From an uncultured Bacilli bacterium (GTDB lineage Bacteria; Bacillota_I; Bacilli_A; RF39; UBA660), in the NCBI GenBank assembly GCA_934130045.1, contig CAKOXI010000035.1:1-9015 (forward strand): 9,015 bases of DNA. The letters are read 5' to 3'. Shown in pieces: positions 1-6,617 of this stretch. Each line of letters begins with the position of its first letter. The first letter of the stretch is position 1. Under the pieces are notes generated by a model. The model made no database searches and was not told where the DNA came from. It saw only the letters and a list, made by a program, of their open reading frames with translations. The position numbers and the translations under genes are program-made.

Positions 1-437
1 AATTAATTATTATTTATATAAAAAAATTAGAAGAACATATTGGTAGTTTAGAAAACTATAATTTAGATTTTGTTAATCTCGATATAATTGATGAATCTGA
101 CTCATTACTTAAAAAAAATATAAAAAATGAAAAAATGAAAGATTTCAAAAACATAATAAATTTAACACAACAAAAATATATTCAAATTAATTTAATAATT
201 AATAGTAATTTAATATATATGGATAAATTAAATAATTTAAGAATAAATTTATTACCAAATTTAATTACTAAAATAATGACTGATAATGTCATAAGAAAAG
301 ATCTTAAAAATATTCAAGAATTTATAGAAATTTCTAATACATTAAATGAAATTATTAATAGTCAAGATAACATTGAATCTAATAATTGTTTATCAAGTAA
401 TAATGAAAAAAATAAACAATTTTATAAAAAATTATAA
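1..437 (+). CDS. 3' end of an Asn/Ile/Lys-rich helical protein, tandem paralogue of the next gene (5' partial)
   Basis: The reading frame that ends in TAA at 435-437 is open without a stop back to position 3, so this is the last ~144 codons of a gene beginning outside the window; the Met codon at 135 is internal. The visible part is hydrophilic, predicted mostly helical and very rich in Asn, Ile, Leu and Lys. It aligns along its length with the C-terminus of the gene at 514-2220. Shared landmarks are KNI/NIESIINL, NLIIN-NL-Y, NLLP-L, EFIEISN-L-EIIN and a final EKNK-FYKK; about half of the residues match by eye. By analogy its missing N-terminus probably carries BspA-like leucine-rich repeats, but that cannot be seen here. 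No membrane segment, LPxTG motif or sorting signal is present. Function unknown. No clear terminator follows, and the next gene has its own promoter 20 bases downstream. Confidence 0.85.
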   Translation, partial: LIIIYIKKLEEHIGSLENYNLDFVNLDIIDESDSLLKKNIKNEKMKDFKNIINLTQQKYIQINLIINSNLIYMDKLNNLRINLLPNLITKIMTDNVIRKDLKNIQEFIEISNTLNEIINSQDNIESNNCLSSNNEKNKQFYKKL

Positions 438-456
438 ATTCTAACGAAATAAAATA

Positions 457-485
457 TTGAAAATTACTAATAATAATGATATCAT
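457..485 (+). promoter_or_regulatory. Candidate sigma-A-type promoter with extended -10 for the LRR gene
   Basis: TTGAAA at 457-462 (5 of 6 to the -35 consensus) is followed by a 17-base spacer and TATCAT at 480-485 (5 of 6 to the -10 consensus). TGA sits directly before the -10, giving an extended -10 (TGATATCAT). Transcription would start near 492 and give a ~22-base 5' UTR carrying the GGAGGGG ribosome site. The tandem paralogues can therefore be transcribed separately. Seen in sequence only; AT-rich DNA gives chance -10 matches, but spacing plus extended -10 makes this one good. Confidence 0.6.
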
Positions 486-501
486 ATAACAATATTTATC
501 T

Positions 502-508
502 GGAGGGG
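502..508 (+). promoter_or_regulatory. Strong Shine-Dalgarno of the LRR gene
   Basis: GGAGGGG lies with seven bases between its GGAGG core and the ATG at 514. It is a near-perfect anti-16S match and fixes the start codon. In DNA this AT-rich a G-run of this kind stands out. Confidence 0.85.
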
Positions 509-513
509 ATTTT

Positions 514-2220
514 ATGGAAATAAAAAATAATAAGCTTATTCATGTAACTAATGAAGATATAATAAATGGTACATTTGATATACCAAATAATATTGAAATA
601 ATTGACCCAAAAGCATTTTTTTATTGTACAGATTTGCAAAAGATAAATATTTCAAATAAAATTATCTCAATTGGAGAATATGCATTTAATCATTGTTCAA
701 ATTTAAAAGATGTTAATATAAATAGTAATATTAATACAATTGGTCAATATGCATTTCGTGAATGTTACAATTTAGATACAATAAATATTCCAAAAAATGT
801 AACTGTAATTGATAAAGCAACATTTGAAGATTGTATTAATTTAAATAATATTGTTATCTCAGGTAATATATCTAAGATTGGATTATATTCATTCTATGGA
901 TGTAAAAAATTAAATAAAATCACAATTTCTGAAGATACCATACATACAAATTTAAATATAATCTGTAAAGAAATTAAAAATCAAACTAATAACGATATTA
1001 GTATTGTTATGGAAACTAGCCTATTTAATATAATTGATTCAATTTCACAATCAAATTTAAATAATAAAGAAAAAAAGACAGAATATGTAATAAACAACTT
1101 AAATATTAATAATAGAGAAATTGATTTAAAAAAATTCAAAAAAAATTACAAATATAAAAAATTAAATAATGAAAGTATAGTTTATAACACTTATCTTGAT
1201 GAAATTAGAAAAGAAGAATTATTGAATAAAATAAAAAAGGAATTAGAAAACAATAATATTTATTTCAAAATTTATTTTGATTATTATGAACATAGAGAAT
1301 TTATTAATAAAATTATAGATAATTTAAATAAGTATAGTAATTATAATTATATTAATGATTTTAATAATTACATAGAAAGTTACGTAAAAAAAATAAAAAC
1401 ATCCGGATATTCTATAAATAAGTTACAAAATAATATAAGTATATTTGAATTAAAAAAATATTTAGAGAATTATAAAATTACAAAATCAGATAATGATGAA
1501 AAAATAAATATTTTTAATATTAAAAATGATTTAAATATGTATTCTTTATACATATCAGCTTTTTTTCATAATACAATAATCGAATTTAATAAAATTATTA
1601 AAATAAAACAATTAAAACAACTATTTAATGAATTAATAATTAATAGTCAAAAGATAATTCTTTTAAAAAACATATTATCTAAATCTAATAATAAGATAAA
1701 TAATAATTTATTAGAAATTTTAAATAATTCTATAGATAATGAATTAATCAATTTTGAAAAGGAAAATATAATTTTAAATGAATTAAAAGATTTAATCCAT
1801 ACTTATATAAAAAAGATAAAATTATATATTAAATATATCGAAAATTATAATTTAAATTACGATAAATATGATAATGAAAAATTAAATACCTTACAAAAAG
1901 ATGAAATAATTAAAAATATTGAAAGTATTATTAATCTAATACAAGAACAATATAATAAAGCTAATTTAATAATAAATAATAATTTAACATATATAAAAAA
2001 TTTAAATAGATTAAAAACAAACCTATTACCTAGTTTAACTTCTAATATACAATCTAAAAATTTTTCTGTAAAAGATTTTGAAAACAATAATGAATTTATA
2101 GAAATTTCTAATATACTTGATGAAATAATTAATAATCAAAATAATATTATTTCTAATAAAGAAAATGAAAATTATACGTTAAATAATAGTGAAAAAAACA
2201 AAGTATTTTATAAAAAATAA
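514..2220 (+). CDS. BspA-like leucine-rich repeat protein with long helical Asn-rich C-terminal region
   Basis: A complete 568-residue protein. Residues ~1-27 form an N-terminal cap, and residues ~28-142 contain five LRR_5 (BspA/TpLRR-like) units of exactly 23 residues, pattern I-x-x-I-x-x-x-x-F-x-x-C-x-x-L-x-x-I-x-I. LRRs of this family usually mediate protein-protein or surface binding. Residues ~143-568 contain no recognisable domain; they are Asn/Ile/Lys/Leu-rich with heptad-like stretches, probably helical or coiled coil, ending in EKNKVFYKK. There is no signal peptide, lipobox, transmembrane segment or LPxTG motif, unlike classical secreted BspA proteins, so the product is predicted to be cytoplasmic or exported by an unknown route. 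The last ~110 residues match the preceding partial gene, showing a tandem family. The start is fixed by a strong ribosome site, and a hairpin terminator follows at once. The LRR assignment is secure; the role is unknown and the C-terminal part may be a family-specific domain. Confidence 0.9.
   Translation: MEIKNNKLIHVTNEDIINGTFDIPNNIEIIDPKAFFYCTDLQKINISNKIISIGEYAFNHCSNLKDVNINSNINTIGQYAFRECYNLDTINIPKNVTVIDKATFEDCINLNNIVISGNISKIGLYSFYGCKKLNKITISEDTIHTNLNIICKEIKNQTNNDISIVMETSLFNIIDSISQSNLNNKEKKTEYVINNLNINNREIDLKKFKKNYKYKKLNNESIVYNTYLDEIRKEELLNKIKKELENNNIYFKIYFDYYEHREFINKIIDNLNKYSNYNYINDFNNYIESYVKKIKTSGYSINKLQNNISIFELKKYLENYKITKSDNDEKINIFNIKNDLNMYSLYISAFFHNTIIEFNKIIKIKQLKQLFNELIINSQKIILLKNILSKSNNKINNNLLEILNNSIDNELINFEKENIILNELKDLIHTYIKKIKLYIKYIENYNLNYDKYDNEKLNTLQKDEIIKNIESIINLIQEQYNKANLIINNNLTYIKNLNRLKTNLLPSLTSNIQSKNFSVKDFENNNEFIEISNILDEIINNQNNIISNKENENYTLNNSEKNKVFYKK
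595..939 (+). repeat. Five in-frame 69-bp (23-residue) leucine-rich repeat units
   Basis: The coded units start at about residues 28, 51, 74, 97 and 120. Each carries a conserved Phe and a Cys three residues later; the cysteines fall at residues 38, 61, 84, 107 and 130, exactly 23 apart. The DNA has diverged between units, so this is an old protein-level repeat rather than a recent tandem duplication. The pattern matches LRR_5/BspA-type units, where an F-x-x-C-x-x-L core is common. Confidence 0.85.
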
Positions 2221-2224
2221 TATC

Positions 2225-2253
2225 AAAAACATCGTTTTTCATACGATGTTTTT
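2225..2253. terminator. Bidirectional rho-independent terminator between convergent genes
   Basis: A perfect 11-bp stem (2225-2235 with 2243-2253) encloses a 7-base loop. The outer five pairs are A:T, so each strand ends its stem in a run of five U. It starts five bases after the LRR gene stop and lies seven bases before the pheT stop read on the other strand, so one hairpin can end both convergent transcripts. Confidence 0.85.
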
Positions 2254-2260
2254 CATTTAA

Positions 2261-4630
2261 TTATTTATCTCTTAATTTAGCATTTAATTTTACTTCAACG
2301 TCATTAATTATTTTATTAAAAATTAACATTACTTCTTCATCAGATAAAGTTTTATTCATATCTTCAAAAGTTAATGAATATGCGATTGATTTTTCGTTTT
2401 CTTTAACATTTTCTCCTGTATATAAATCAAATACTTCAATATTAGTTAATGTCTTACCACCTGATTTTTTTATTACCTTAACTATATCTTCACTATTTAT
2501 ATTTTTATCAACGATAAATGCTAAATCTTTAACTACTTTAGGATATTTAGAAACTTCCTTATATTTTAATTTAGATACTCTATTTTTTAATAATTTATCT
2601 AAATTAATTTCTGCAACGTATACATTTTTTTCTATACTTGGATGTAATAAACCTAAAAATCCAATATCAGAACCATTTACATTTATTGTTGCAGATACAC
2701 CAGGATGTAAGAATTCTTTAATATTATCTACTACAAAACTATAACGATTAGAAAATCCTAAGAAATGTAATAATTCTTCAATTATTCCTTTTAAAACATA
2801 AAAATCAACTTTTTTTCTATTACCTAATTCTAAATAATAATCACCTGTCATTAAAATACATAATTTATTATCTTCACCATATTTATCATCTTTTTTATAA
2901 AAACCTTTAGCCATTTCAAAAATAGTAATATCTTTTAAATTTCTACCTTTATTATATTCATATACTTTTAATAAAGATGGTACTAAAGAATAACGTAATG
3001 CATTTTTTTCAACTGATAATGGATCTAAAAGTTTAACAATTTCATAATCTTTATCACAATATTTTTGTGCAACTTCATCATTTAAGAATATTTGAGTTAA
3101 TACTTCGTTTAGTCCTAAATCAACTAATTTATTTCTAATTTGTCTTGTAGTTTTATCATAACTACCTTGTTTAATAGAAAGTTTTGGTAATTTACCTTCA
3201 ATATTATTAATTCCATAAATTCTACCAATTTCTTCAATTAAATCTTCTTTTATTGAAATATCTGTACGTCTTGTTGGAACAGTAACTGTTATTAAATTTT
3301 CTTTGTTTTGAGCAGTAAAACCTAATTTTTCAAATACCGATATAACTGTTTTAACGTCAATATTAGTTCCTAATACATTATTAATATTTTCAAGTGTTAT
3401 ATCTATTACTTTGTCATCTTTATTCATTTTATCATATGTAAGCATTCCACTATATATAGAACCATTTGCATAAATTTCTAATAAATGACAAGCTCTTTTT
3501 ATAGCCATATAAGTTCTTTTAGGATCTATTCCTTTTTCAAAACGATTAGAAGCTTCACTTCTTAAAACTTTTTTACTTGTTTTTCTAACGCTAACTGAAT
3601 CAAATATAGCAGATTCAATTATAATATTTTTAGTAGTTTCTAAAACTTCTGTACTAAGGCCACCCATAACTCCTGCTAAACCTACGGCTTCGTTTCTATT
3701 TGCAATAACAATATCATTACTAGTTAATGTTCTCTCTTGATTATCTAAAGTAACTAATTTTTCTCCATCTTTAGCATCTCTTACAATTAAAGTATCTCCT
3801 AAATTATCAGCATCATAAAAATGAAGTGGTTGACCTGTTTCTAACATAACATAATTTGAAATATCAACAACATTATTAATAGGTCTTATACCACAGGCAA
3901 TAAGTCTATTTTTAATAAAATCAGGACTTTCTTTTATAGTAATATTTGATACTTTCTTTGCTAAAAATAAACTACATTTTTCTGTTTTAATATCAATAGA
4001 AAATTCTGAATCAATATTTTTATCTATTTCATTATATGTTAAGTCTATATCTTTAACTTTTTTATCATATATTGCGCCTAATTCATAAGATAAACCAAGC
4101 ATACTTAGTAAATCTCCCCTATTTGCAGTTAATTCAAAATCAATAATTTCATCATCTAATCCTAAATATTTAATAGGGTTTTCACCTACAACTGCATCCT
4201 CAGGTAATTCTTTAATTCCGTTAATATCTTCTGGTGTTAAAAATTTATTATCAAGTCCTAATTCTTTCATAGAACACATCATACCATTGGATTCAACACC
4301 ACGTATGACACCTTTTTTTATAGTAATTTCTGGTAATACAGCCCCAACTAAAGCAACTATAACTTTAATTCCAACTCTTGCATTTGGAGCTCCACAAACT
4401 ATTTGTAATACTTCATTTCCAATATTAACCTTACATACATGTAAATGATCACTATCAGGATGATTAACACATTCAATAATTTCGCCAATAACTAAATTAC
4501 TTGCTTCAATTAATTTTCCACAATTATCATATTCATTACCAACTCTTGTCATATCTTCGGCAATTTGTTTTATTGTTAAACTGTTGTCAAGATCAATATA
4601 ATCGCTTACAAATTTTCTAGATAATATCAT
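2261..4630 (-). CDS. pheT: Phenylalanyl-tRNA synthetase beta subunit
   Basis: This is the beta subunit of the alpha2-beta2 enzyme that charges tRNA-Phe in the cytoplasm. At 789 residues it is full length for the bacterial family (about 800). Domains in order: B1 N-terminal segment (~1-38); an OB-fold tRNA-binding domain (~40-150, with HPDSDHLHVCKV at 57-68); the B3/B4 editing domain that hydrolyses mischarged Tyr-tRNA (~210-380, with GIRPINNVVDISNY at 247-260 and LAGVMGG at 318-324); B5 (~405-475); the inactive synthetase-like B6/B7 core (~480-685); and a C-terminal ferredoxin-like anticodon-binding domain (~695-789, with KYPKVVKDLAF). Its ATG overlaps the pheS stop by one base (TAATG on the coding strand), so translation is probably coupled. 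A weak AAGGA lies ten bases upstream, inside pheS. It is expressed from the T-box-controlled pheS promoter. No truncation or frameshift is seen. Confidence 0.98.
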   Translation of the reverse strand: MILSRKFVSDYIDLDNSLTIKQIAEDMTRVGNEYDNCGKLIEASNLVIGEIIECVNHPDSDHLHVCKVNIGNEVLQIVCGAPNARVGIKVIVALVGAVLPEITIKKGVIRGVESNGMMCSMKELGLDNKFLTPEDINGIKELPEDAVVGENPIKYLGLDDEIIDFELTANRGDLLSMLGLSYELGAIYDKKVKDIDLTYNEIDKNIDSEFSIDIKTEKCSLFLAKKVSNITIKESPDFIKNRLIACGIRPINNVVDISNYVMLETGQPLHFYDADNLGDTLIVRDAKDGEKLVTLDNQERTLTSNDIVIANRNEAVGLAGVMGGLSTEVLETTKNIIIESAIFDSVSVRKTSKKVLRSEASNRFEKGIDPKRTYMAIKRACHLLEIYANGSIYSGMLTYDKMNKDDKVIDITLENINNVLGTNIDVKTVISVFEKLGFTAQNKENLITVTVPTRRTDISIKEDLIEEIGRIYGINNIEGKLPKLSIKQGSYDKTTRQIRNKLVDLGLNEVLTQIFLNDEVAQKYCDKDYEIVKLLDPLSVEKNALRYSLVPSLLKVYEYNKGRNLKDITIFEMAKGFYKKDDKYGEDNKLCILMTGDYYLELGNRKKVDFYVLKGIIEELLHFLGFSNRYSFVVDNIKEFLHPGVSATINVNGSDIGFLGLLHPSIEKNVYVAEINLDKLLKNRVSKLKYKEVSKYPKVVKDLAFIVDKNINSEDIVKVIKKSGGKTLTNIEVFDLYTGENVKENEKSIAYSLTFEDMNKTLSDEEVMLIFNKIINDVEVKLNAKLRDK

Positions 4631-5679
4631 TAATCTTCATCCTTTCTATCAAATTCACTTAAAAATCTTATATCATTTTGATACATTAGTCTTATATCAG
4701 GTATTCCATAACGGAACATTGTAATTCTATCCCATCCTGGTCCAAAAGCAAATCCTCCATATACTTCTGGATCATAACCATTCATCTTTAATACATTAGG
4801 ATGTACCATACCAGCTGCAAAAACTTCAATCCAACCAGTTTGTTTACATAAATTACATCCCTTTCCACCACATTTAAAACAAGTAACATCAACTTCATAA
4901 GAAGGTTCTGTAAATGGAAAATAACTTGGTCTAAATCTTAAATCAAGATTATCTCCTAACATTTTTCTTGCAAAAATTTCTAATGTTCCTTTTAAATCAG
5001 CTAGTGAAACATTATTTTCTTTTTTATCAATAACAAGTCCTTCAATTTGTGAAAATTGTGGTGAATGAGTAGCATCATCTTCTCTACGATAAGTTTTACC
5101 TGGAACAATTATTCTAATTGGCTTTTTTTCTTCCATACTCATCATATAACGGGCTTGAACAGATGATGTTTGTGTTCTAAGTAGATATTCATCAGTTATA
5201 TAGAAGCTATCTTGCATATCACGGGCAGGATGTCCTTTTGGTAAATTTAGTCTTTCAAAGCAATATTCATCGCTTTCTAACTCTGGACCACTTACAACAT
5301 CATATCCCATTGAAACAAATAAATCTTCAATTGCTTCAATTGTTAAACTCATAGGATGTTTACTACCTCTTTTAATTTTTGTACTAGGTAAGCTTATATC
5401 AATTTTCTCACTTTCTAGTTTTTTATTTAATAATTCTGTTTCAAATTTATTTTTCAATTCGTCAAATAAATTATTAACATAACATCTTAAATCATTTAAT
5501 AAAACTCCTATTTCTTTTTTTTCTTCGTTACTTAATTCACGCATACGACTAGATAATTCTGTAATAGCGCCTTTTTTACCTAAATATTCAACTTTTAAAT
5601 CATTTAACTCTTTTAAATCATTAACACTATTCAATTTAAAAGATATTTCTTCTTTTAAATTTTTAATTTGTTCTTTCAT
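4630..5679 (-). CDS. pheS: Phenylalanyl-tRNA synthetase alpha subunit
   Basis: This is the catalytic subunit of the class II synthetase that activates Phe with ATP and transfers it to tRNA-Phe; its partner is PheT. At 349 residues it is normal length. The N-terminal ~90 residues form the charged helical arm that binds tRNA. The core contains GHPARDMQDSFY (149-160), motif 2 around YRREDDATHSPQF (197-209), and motif 3 with GFAFGPGWDR (309-318). A four-cysteine CxxC-x4-CxxC cluster lies at 267, 270, 275 and 278, as in many Bacillota PheS. Motif 3 is slightly unusual: many homologues have G(L/M)G-x-ER where this one has GPGWDR. An upstream in-frame ATG at 5706 falls inside the leader terminator and lacks a ribosome site, so the ATG at 5679 is chosen; AGGAGGG precedes it with six bases after the GGAGG core. 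Regulation is by the T-box leader. Confidence 0.97.
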   Translation of the reverse strand: MKEQIKNLKEEISFKLNSVNDLKELNDLKVEYLGKKGAITELSSRMRELSNEEKKEIGVLLNDLRCYVNNLFDELKNKFETELLNKKLESEKIDISLPSTKIKRGSKHPMSLTIEAIEDLFVSMGYDVVSGPELESDEYCFERLNLPKGHPARDMQDSFYITDEYLLRTQTSSVQARYMMSMEEKKPIRIIVPGKTYRREDDATHSPQFSQIEGLVIDKKENNVSLADLKGTLEIFARKMLGDNLDLRFRPSYFPFTEPSYEVDVTCFKCGGKGCNLCKQTGWIEVFAAGMVHPNVLKMNGYDPEVYGGFAFGPGWDRITMFRYGIPDIRLMYQNDIRFLSEFDRKDED

Positions 5680-5684
5680 AAAAT

Positions 5685-5691
5685 CCCTCCT
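5685..5691 (-). promoter_or_regulatory. Shine-Dalgarno that sets the pheS start
   Basis: On the coding strand AGGAGGG lies six bases (counted from its GGAGG core) before the ATG at 5679-5677. It rules out the upstream in-frame ATG at 5706, which would lie within the leader terminator hairpin. Confidence 0.9.
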
Positions 5692-5695
5692 AATC

Positions 5696-5729
5696 AAAAA
5701 AATCACATCCTAGATATAAGGACGTGATT
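5696..5729 (-). terminator. T-box leader attenuator terminator
   Basis: On the coding strand a 10-bp stem (5729-5720 with 5710-5701, one G-U pair) encloses a 9-base loop and runs into seven U (5702-5696). It ends about 16 bases before the pheS start. It forms when tRNA-Phe is charged and the antiterminator is not stabilised. It probably also stops any transcript reading in from the upstream 198-codon gene. Confidence 0.92.
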
Positions 5730-5919
5730 ACGTGGTACCACCTTAATTTATAGATATAAAATCTACCTTCAAACTATAACGCGTTACCGTCATAAATTTT
5801 CTTTTACAAAGCTCTAAAGACGAATTCATAAAATATTATTATTAGGTTACACCAAACCCTAACTCTCTTTAAATAAATCTTTTACTACTACTTCTTTGTC
5901 AGTGCTTTTAAAAATATCT
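5701..5919 (-). promoter_or_regulatory. T-box riboswitch leader of pheST, specifier UUC (Phe)
   Basis: The leader senses uncharged tRNA-Phe and allows read-through into pheST when charging falls. On the coding strand the parts are in order: the Stem I base (5' arm near 5901-5893 with AAAGA, 3' arm UCUUU near 5820-5816); an AGAGAG bulge near 5866; a distal loop with UUGGUG near 5855; and the specifier loop GAAUUCG, whose UUC codon (5824-5822) is followed by a purine. Next come a Stem III-like GUAACGCGUUA element near 5785-5775 and the T-box AAGGUGGUACCACG (5744-5731). In the UGGN bulge the variable base is U, which pairs with discriminator A73 of tRNA-Phe. The specifier, the T-box and the downstream genes all agree. 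The 5' boundary is taken from the predicted transcription start. Confidence 0.95.
5718..5744 (-). promoter_or_regulatory. T-box antiterminator element
   Basis: On the coding strand AAGG (5744-5741) pairs with CCUU (5721-5718), and ACG (5733-5731) pairs with CGU (5724-5722). This leaves the classical seven-base bulge UGGUACC that receives the tRNA acceptor end. The 3' side shares bases 5720-5729 with the terminator stem, so the two folds exclude each other. Derived by manual pairing. Confidence 0.85.
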
Positions 5920-5925
5920 ACTAAT

Positions 5926-5954
5926 AGTATATCATATATTTTATAAATTTTAAA
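5926..5954 (-). promoter_or_regulatory. Candidate promoter of the pheST leader (extended -10)
   Basis: On the minus strand TTTAAA (5954-5949, 4 of 6) is followed by 17 bases and TATACT (5931-5926, 5 of 6), preceded by TGA to give an extended -10. The start would fall near 5919, just ahead of T-box Stem I. The -35 begins only four bases beyond the stop of the upstream gene, so that gene and the promoter nearly touch. Confidence 0.6.
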
Positions 5955-5957
5955 CTT

Positions 5958-6554
5958 TTATTTAATTTTTTTTAAAATATATTCCTCATCTACTGGAACT
6001 TGATTGTCTATATCATAAATTTTAAAAGTATATTTATTTTCTTTTAAAAATTCTTGTAAATGATAAAAATATTCTATCAAAAACATCTTTCTTCTTTCAT
6101 TTTTTAATATATAATCAACAGGTAATCCAATACCATCAAAATAATTTGAAGATATTAAATCCTCAACTTGTACTTCATCAACTAAATCAGTATATCTTAT
6201 TTTATTATTATCATTACTAAAATATAAAAGTTCTGATTCATTATAACTACTTATATTTCTTTTTAATAAATTTAAATTAATTACATCAGGTAAATTCTCA
6301 TTTATAATTAAAGAAATAGAATTTTTTACAAATAAGTTATAAGCTGAGTGTTCAATATATTTACCTATAATACCATAACATAAAGATATATAATTATTTC
6401 CATTAAAAGAAATTTTAGAATATATATTACTATCCTGTAGTGATCTAGATAAAATAGCATGATCACTTAAAATTTTTTCAACTTTTTTTAGTTCTTCATA
6501 AAAATTTTTAGTATGATTTTCTACACCATGATAATACTTATTATTAAAATTCAT
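5958..6554 (-). CDS. Uncharacterised 198-residue protein; possible ADP-ribosyltransferase-like fold
   Basis: I do not recognise this protein with certainty. It is soluble, with no signal peptide or membrane segment. Three blocks resemble the layout of small ADP-ribosyltransferase-fold proteins. The first is an N-terminal YYHG (7-10) followed by a helix leading to ILSDHAILSRS (28-38), like the H-G-(T) strand and the 'IL..G.L.sR' helix. The second is ISLCYG (56-61) at the place of the usual aromatic/Ser strand. The third is RYTDLVDEVQV (120-130), then IGLP (142-145), where E127 would be the catalytic-type Glu. This is inference from pattern; other folds are possible. The ATG at 6554 is preceded by GAGGG (6569-6565) with a 10-base spacer. 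It lies 63 bases downstream of dinB on the same strand with no terminator between, so it may be co-transcribed with it besides using its own candidate promoter. The C-terminal ~40 residues are charged and unassigned. Confidence 0.8.
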   Translation of the reverse strand: MNFNNKYYHGVENHTKNFYEELKKVEKILSDHAILSRSLQDSNIYSKISFNGNNYISLCYGIIGKYIEHSAYNLFVKNSISLIINENLPDVINLNLLKRNISSYNESELLYFSNDNNKIRYTDLVDEVQVEDLISSNYFDGIGLPVDYILKNERRKMFLIEYFYHLQEFLKENKYTFKIYDIDNQVPVDEEYILKKIK

Positions 6555-6586
6555 ATTACTTCATCCCTCATTAAAATTTAAGAAAT

Positions 6587-6615
6587 ATTATAAAATAAAT
6601 AGAATAAAAAGTAAA
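6587..6615 (-). promoter_or_regulatory. Candidate promoter of the 198-codon gene
   Basis: On the minus strand TTTACT (6615-6610, 4 of 6) is followed by 17 bases and a perfect TATAAT (6592-6587). The start would be near 6580, giving a ~25-base UTR that contains the GAGGG site. It lies wholly between the dinB stop and the gene. In a spacer this AT-rich the -10 match could be chance. Confidence 0.45.
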
Positions 6616-6617
6616 GT

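Noticed and set aside
135..437. ATG at 135 as the start of a 100-residue gene
   Set aside because: The frame is open back to position 3 and the upstream residues also align with the paralogue (YIKK...ENYNL), so the Met is internal to a longer gene.
1857..2087. Minus-strand 76-residue ORF
   Set aside because: It lies inside the LRR gene, has no ribosome site, and its Phe/Leu/Ile-rich composition is what the antisense of an Asn/Lys-rich gene gives.
1..2220. CRISPR array or simple-sequence phase-variation tract in the AT-rich LRR region
   Set aside because: There are many short A or AAT runs but no regularly spaced direct repeats at DNA level and no long homopolymer or unit repeat that would cause frequent slippage.
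5680..5706. ATG at 5706 as the pheS start (nine extra codons)
   Set aside because: It falls within the leader terminator hairpin and U-tract, while the ATG at 5679 has a strong AGGAGGG at proper spacing and gives the family's usual N-terminus.
5958..6554. Toxin of a DarTG-type toxin-antitoxin pair
   Set aside because: No macrodomain or small antitoxin gene adjoins it; the neighbours are dinB and pheS. Only a fold resemblance is proposed.
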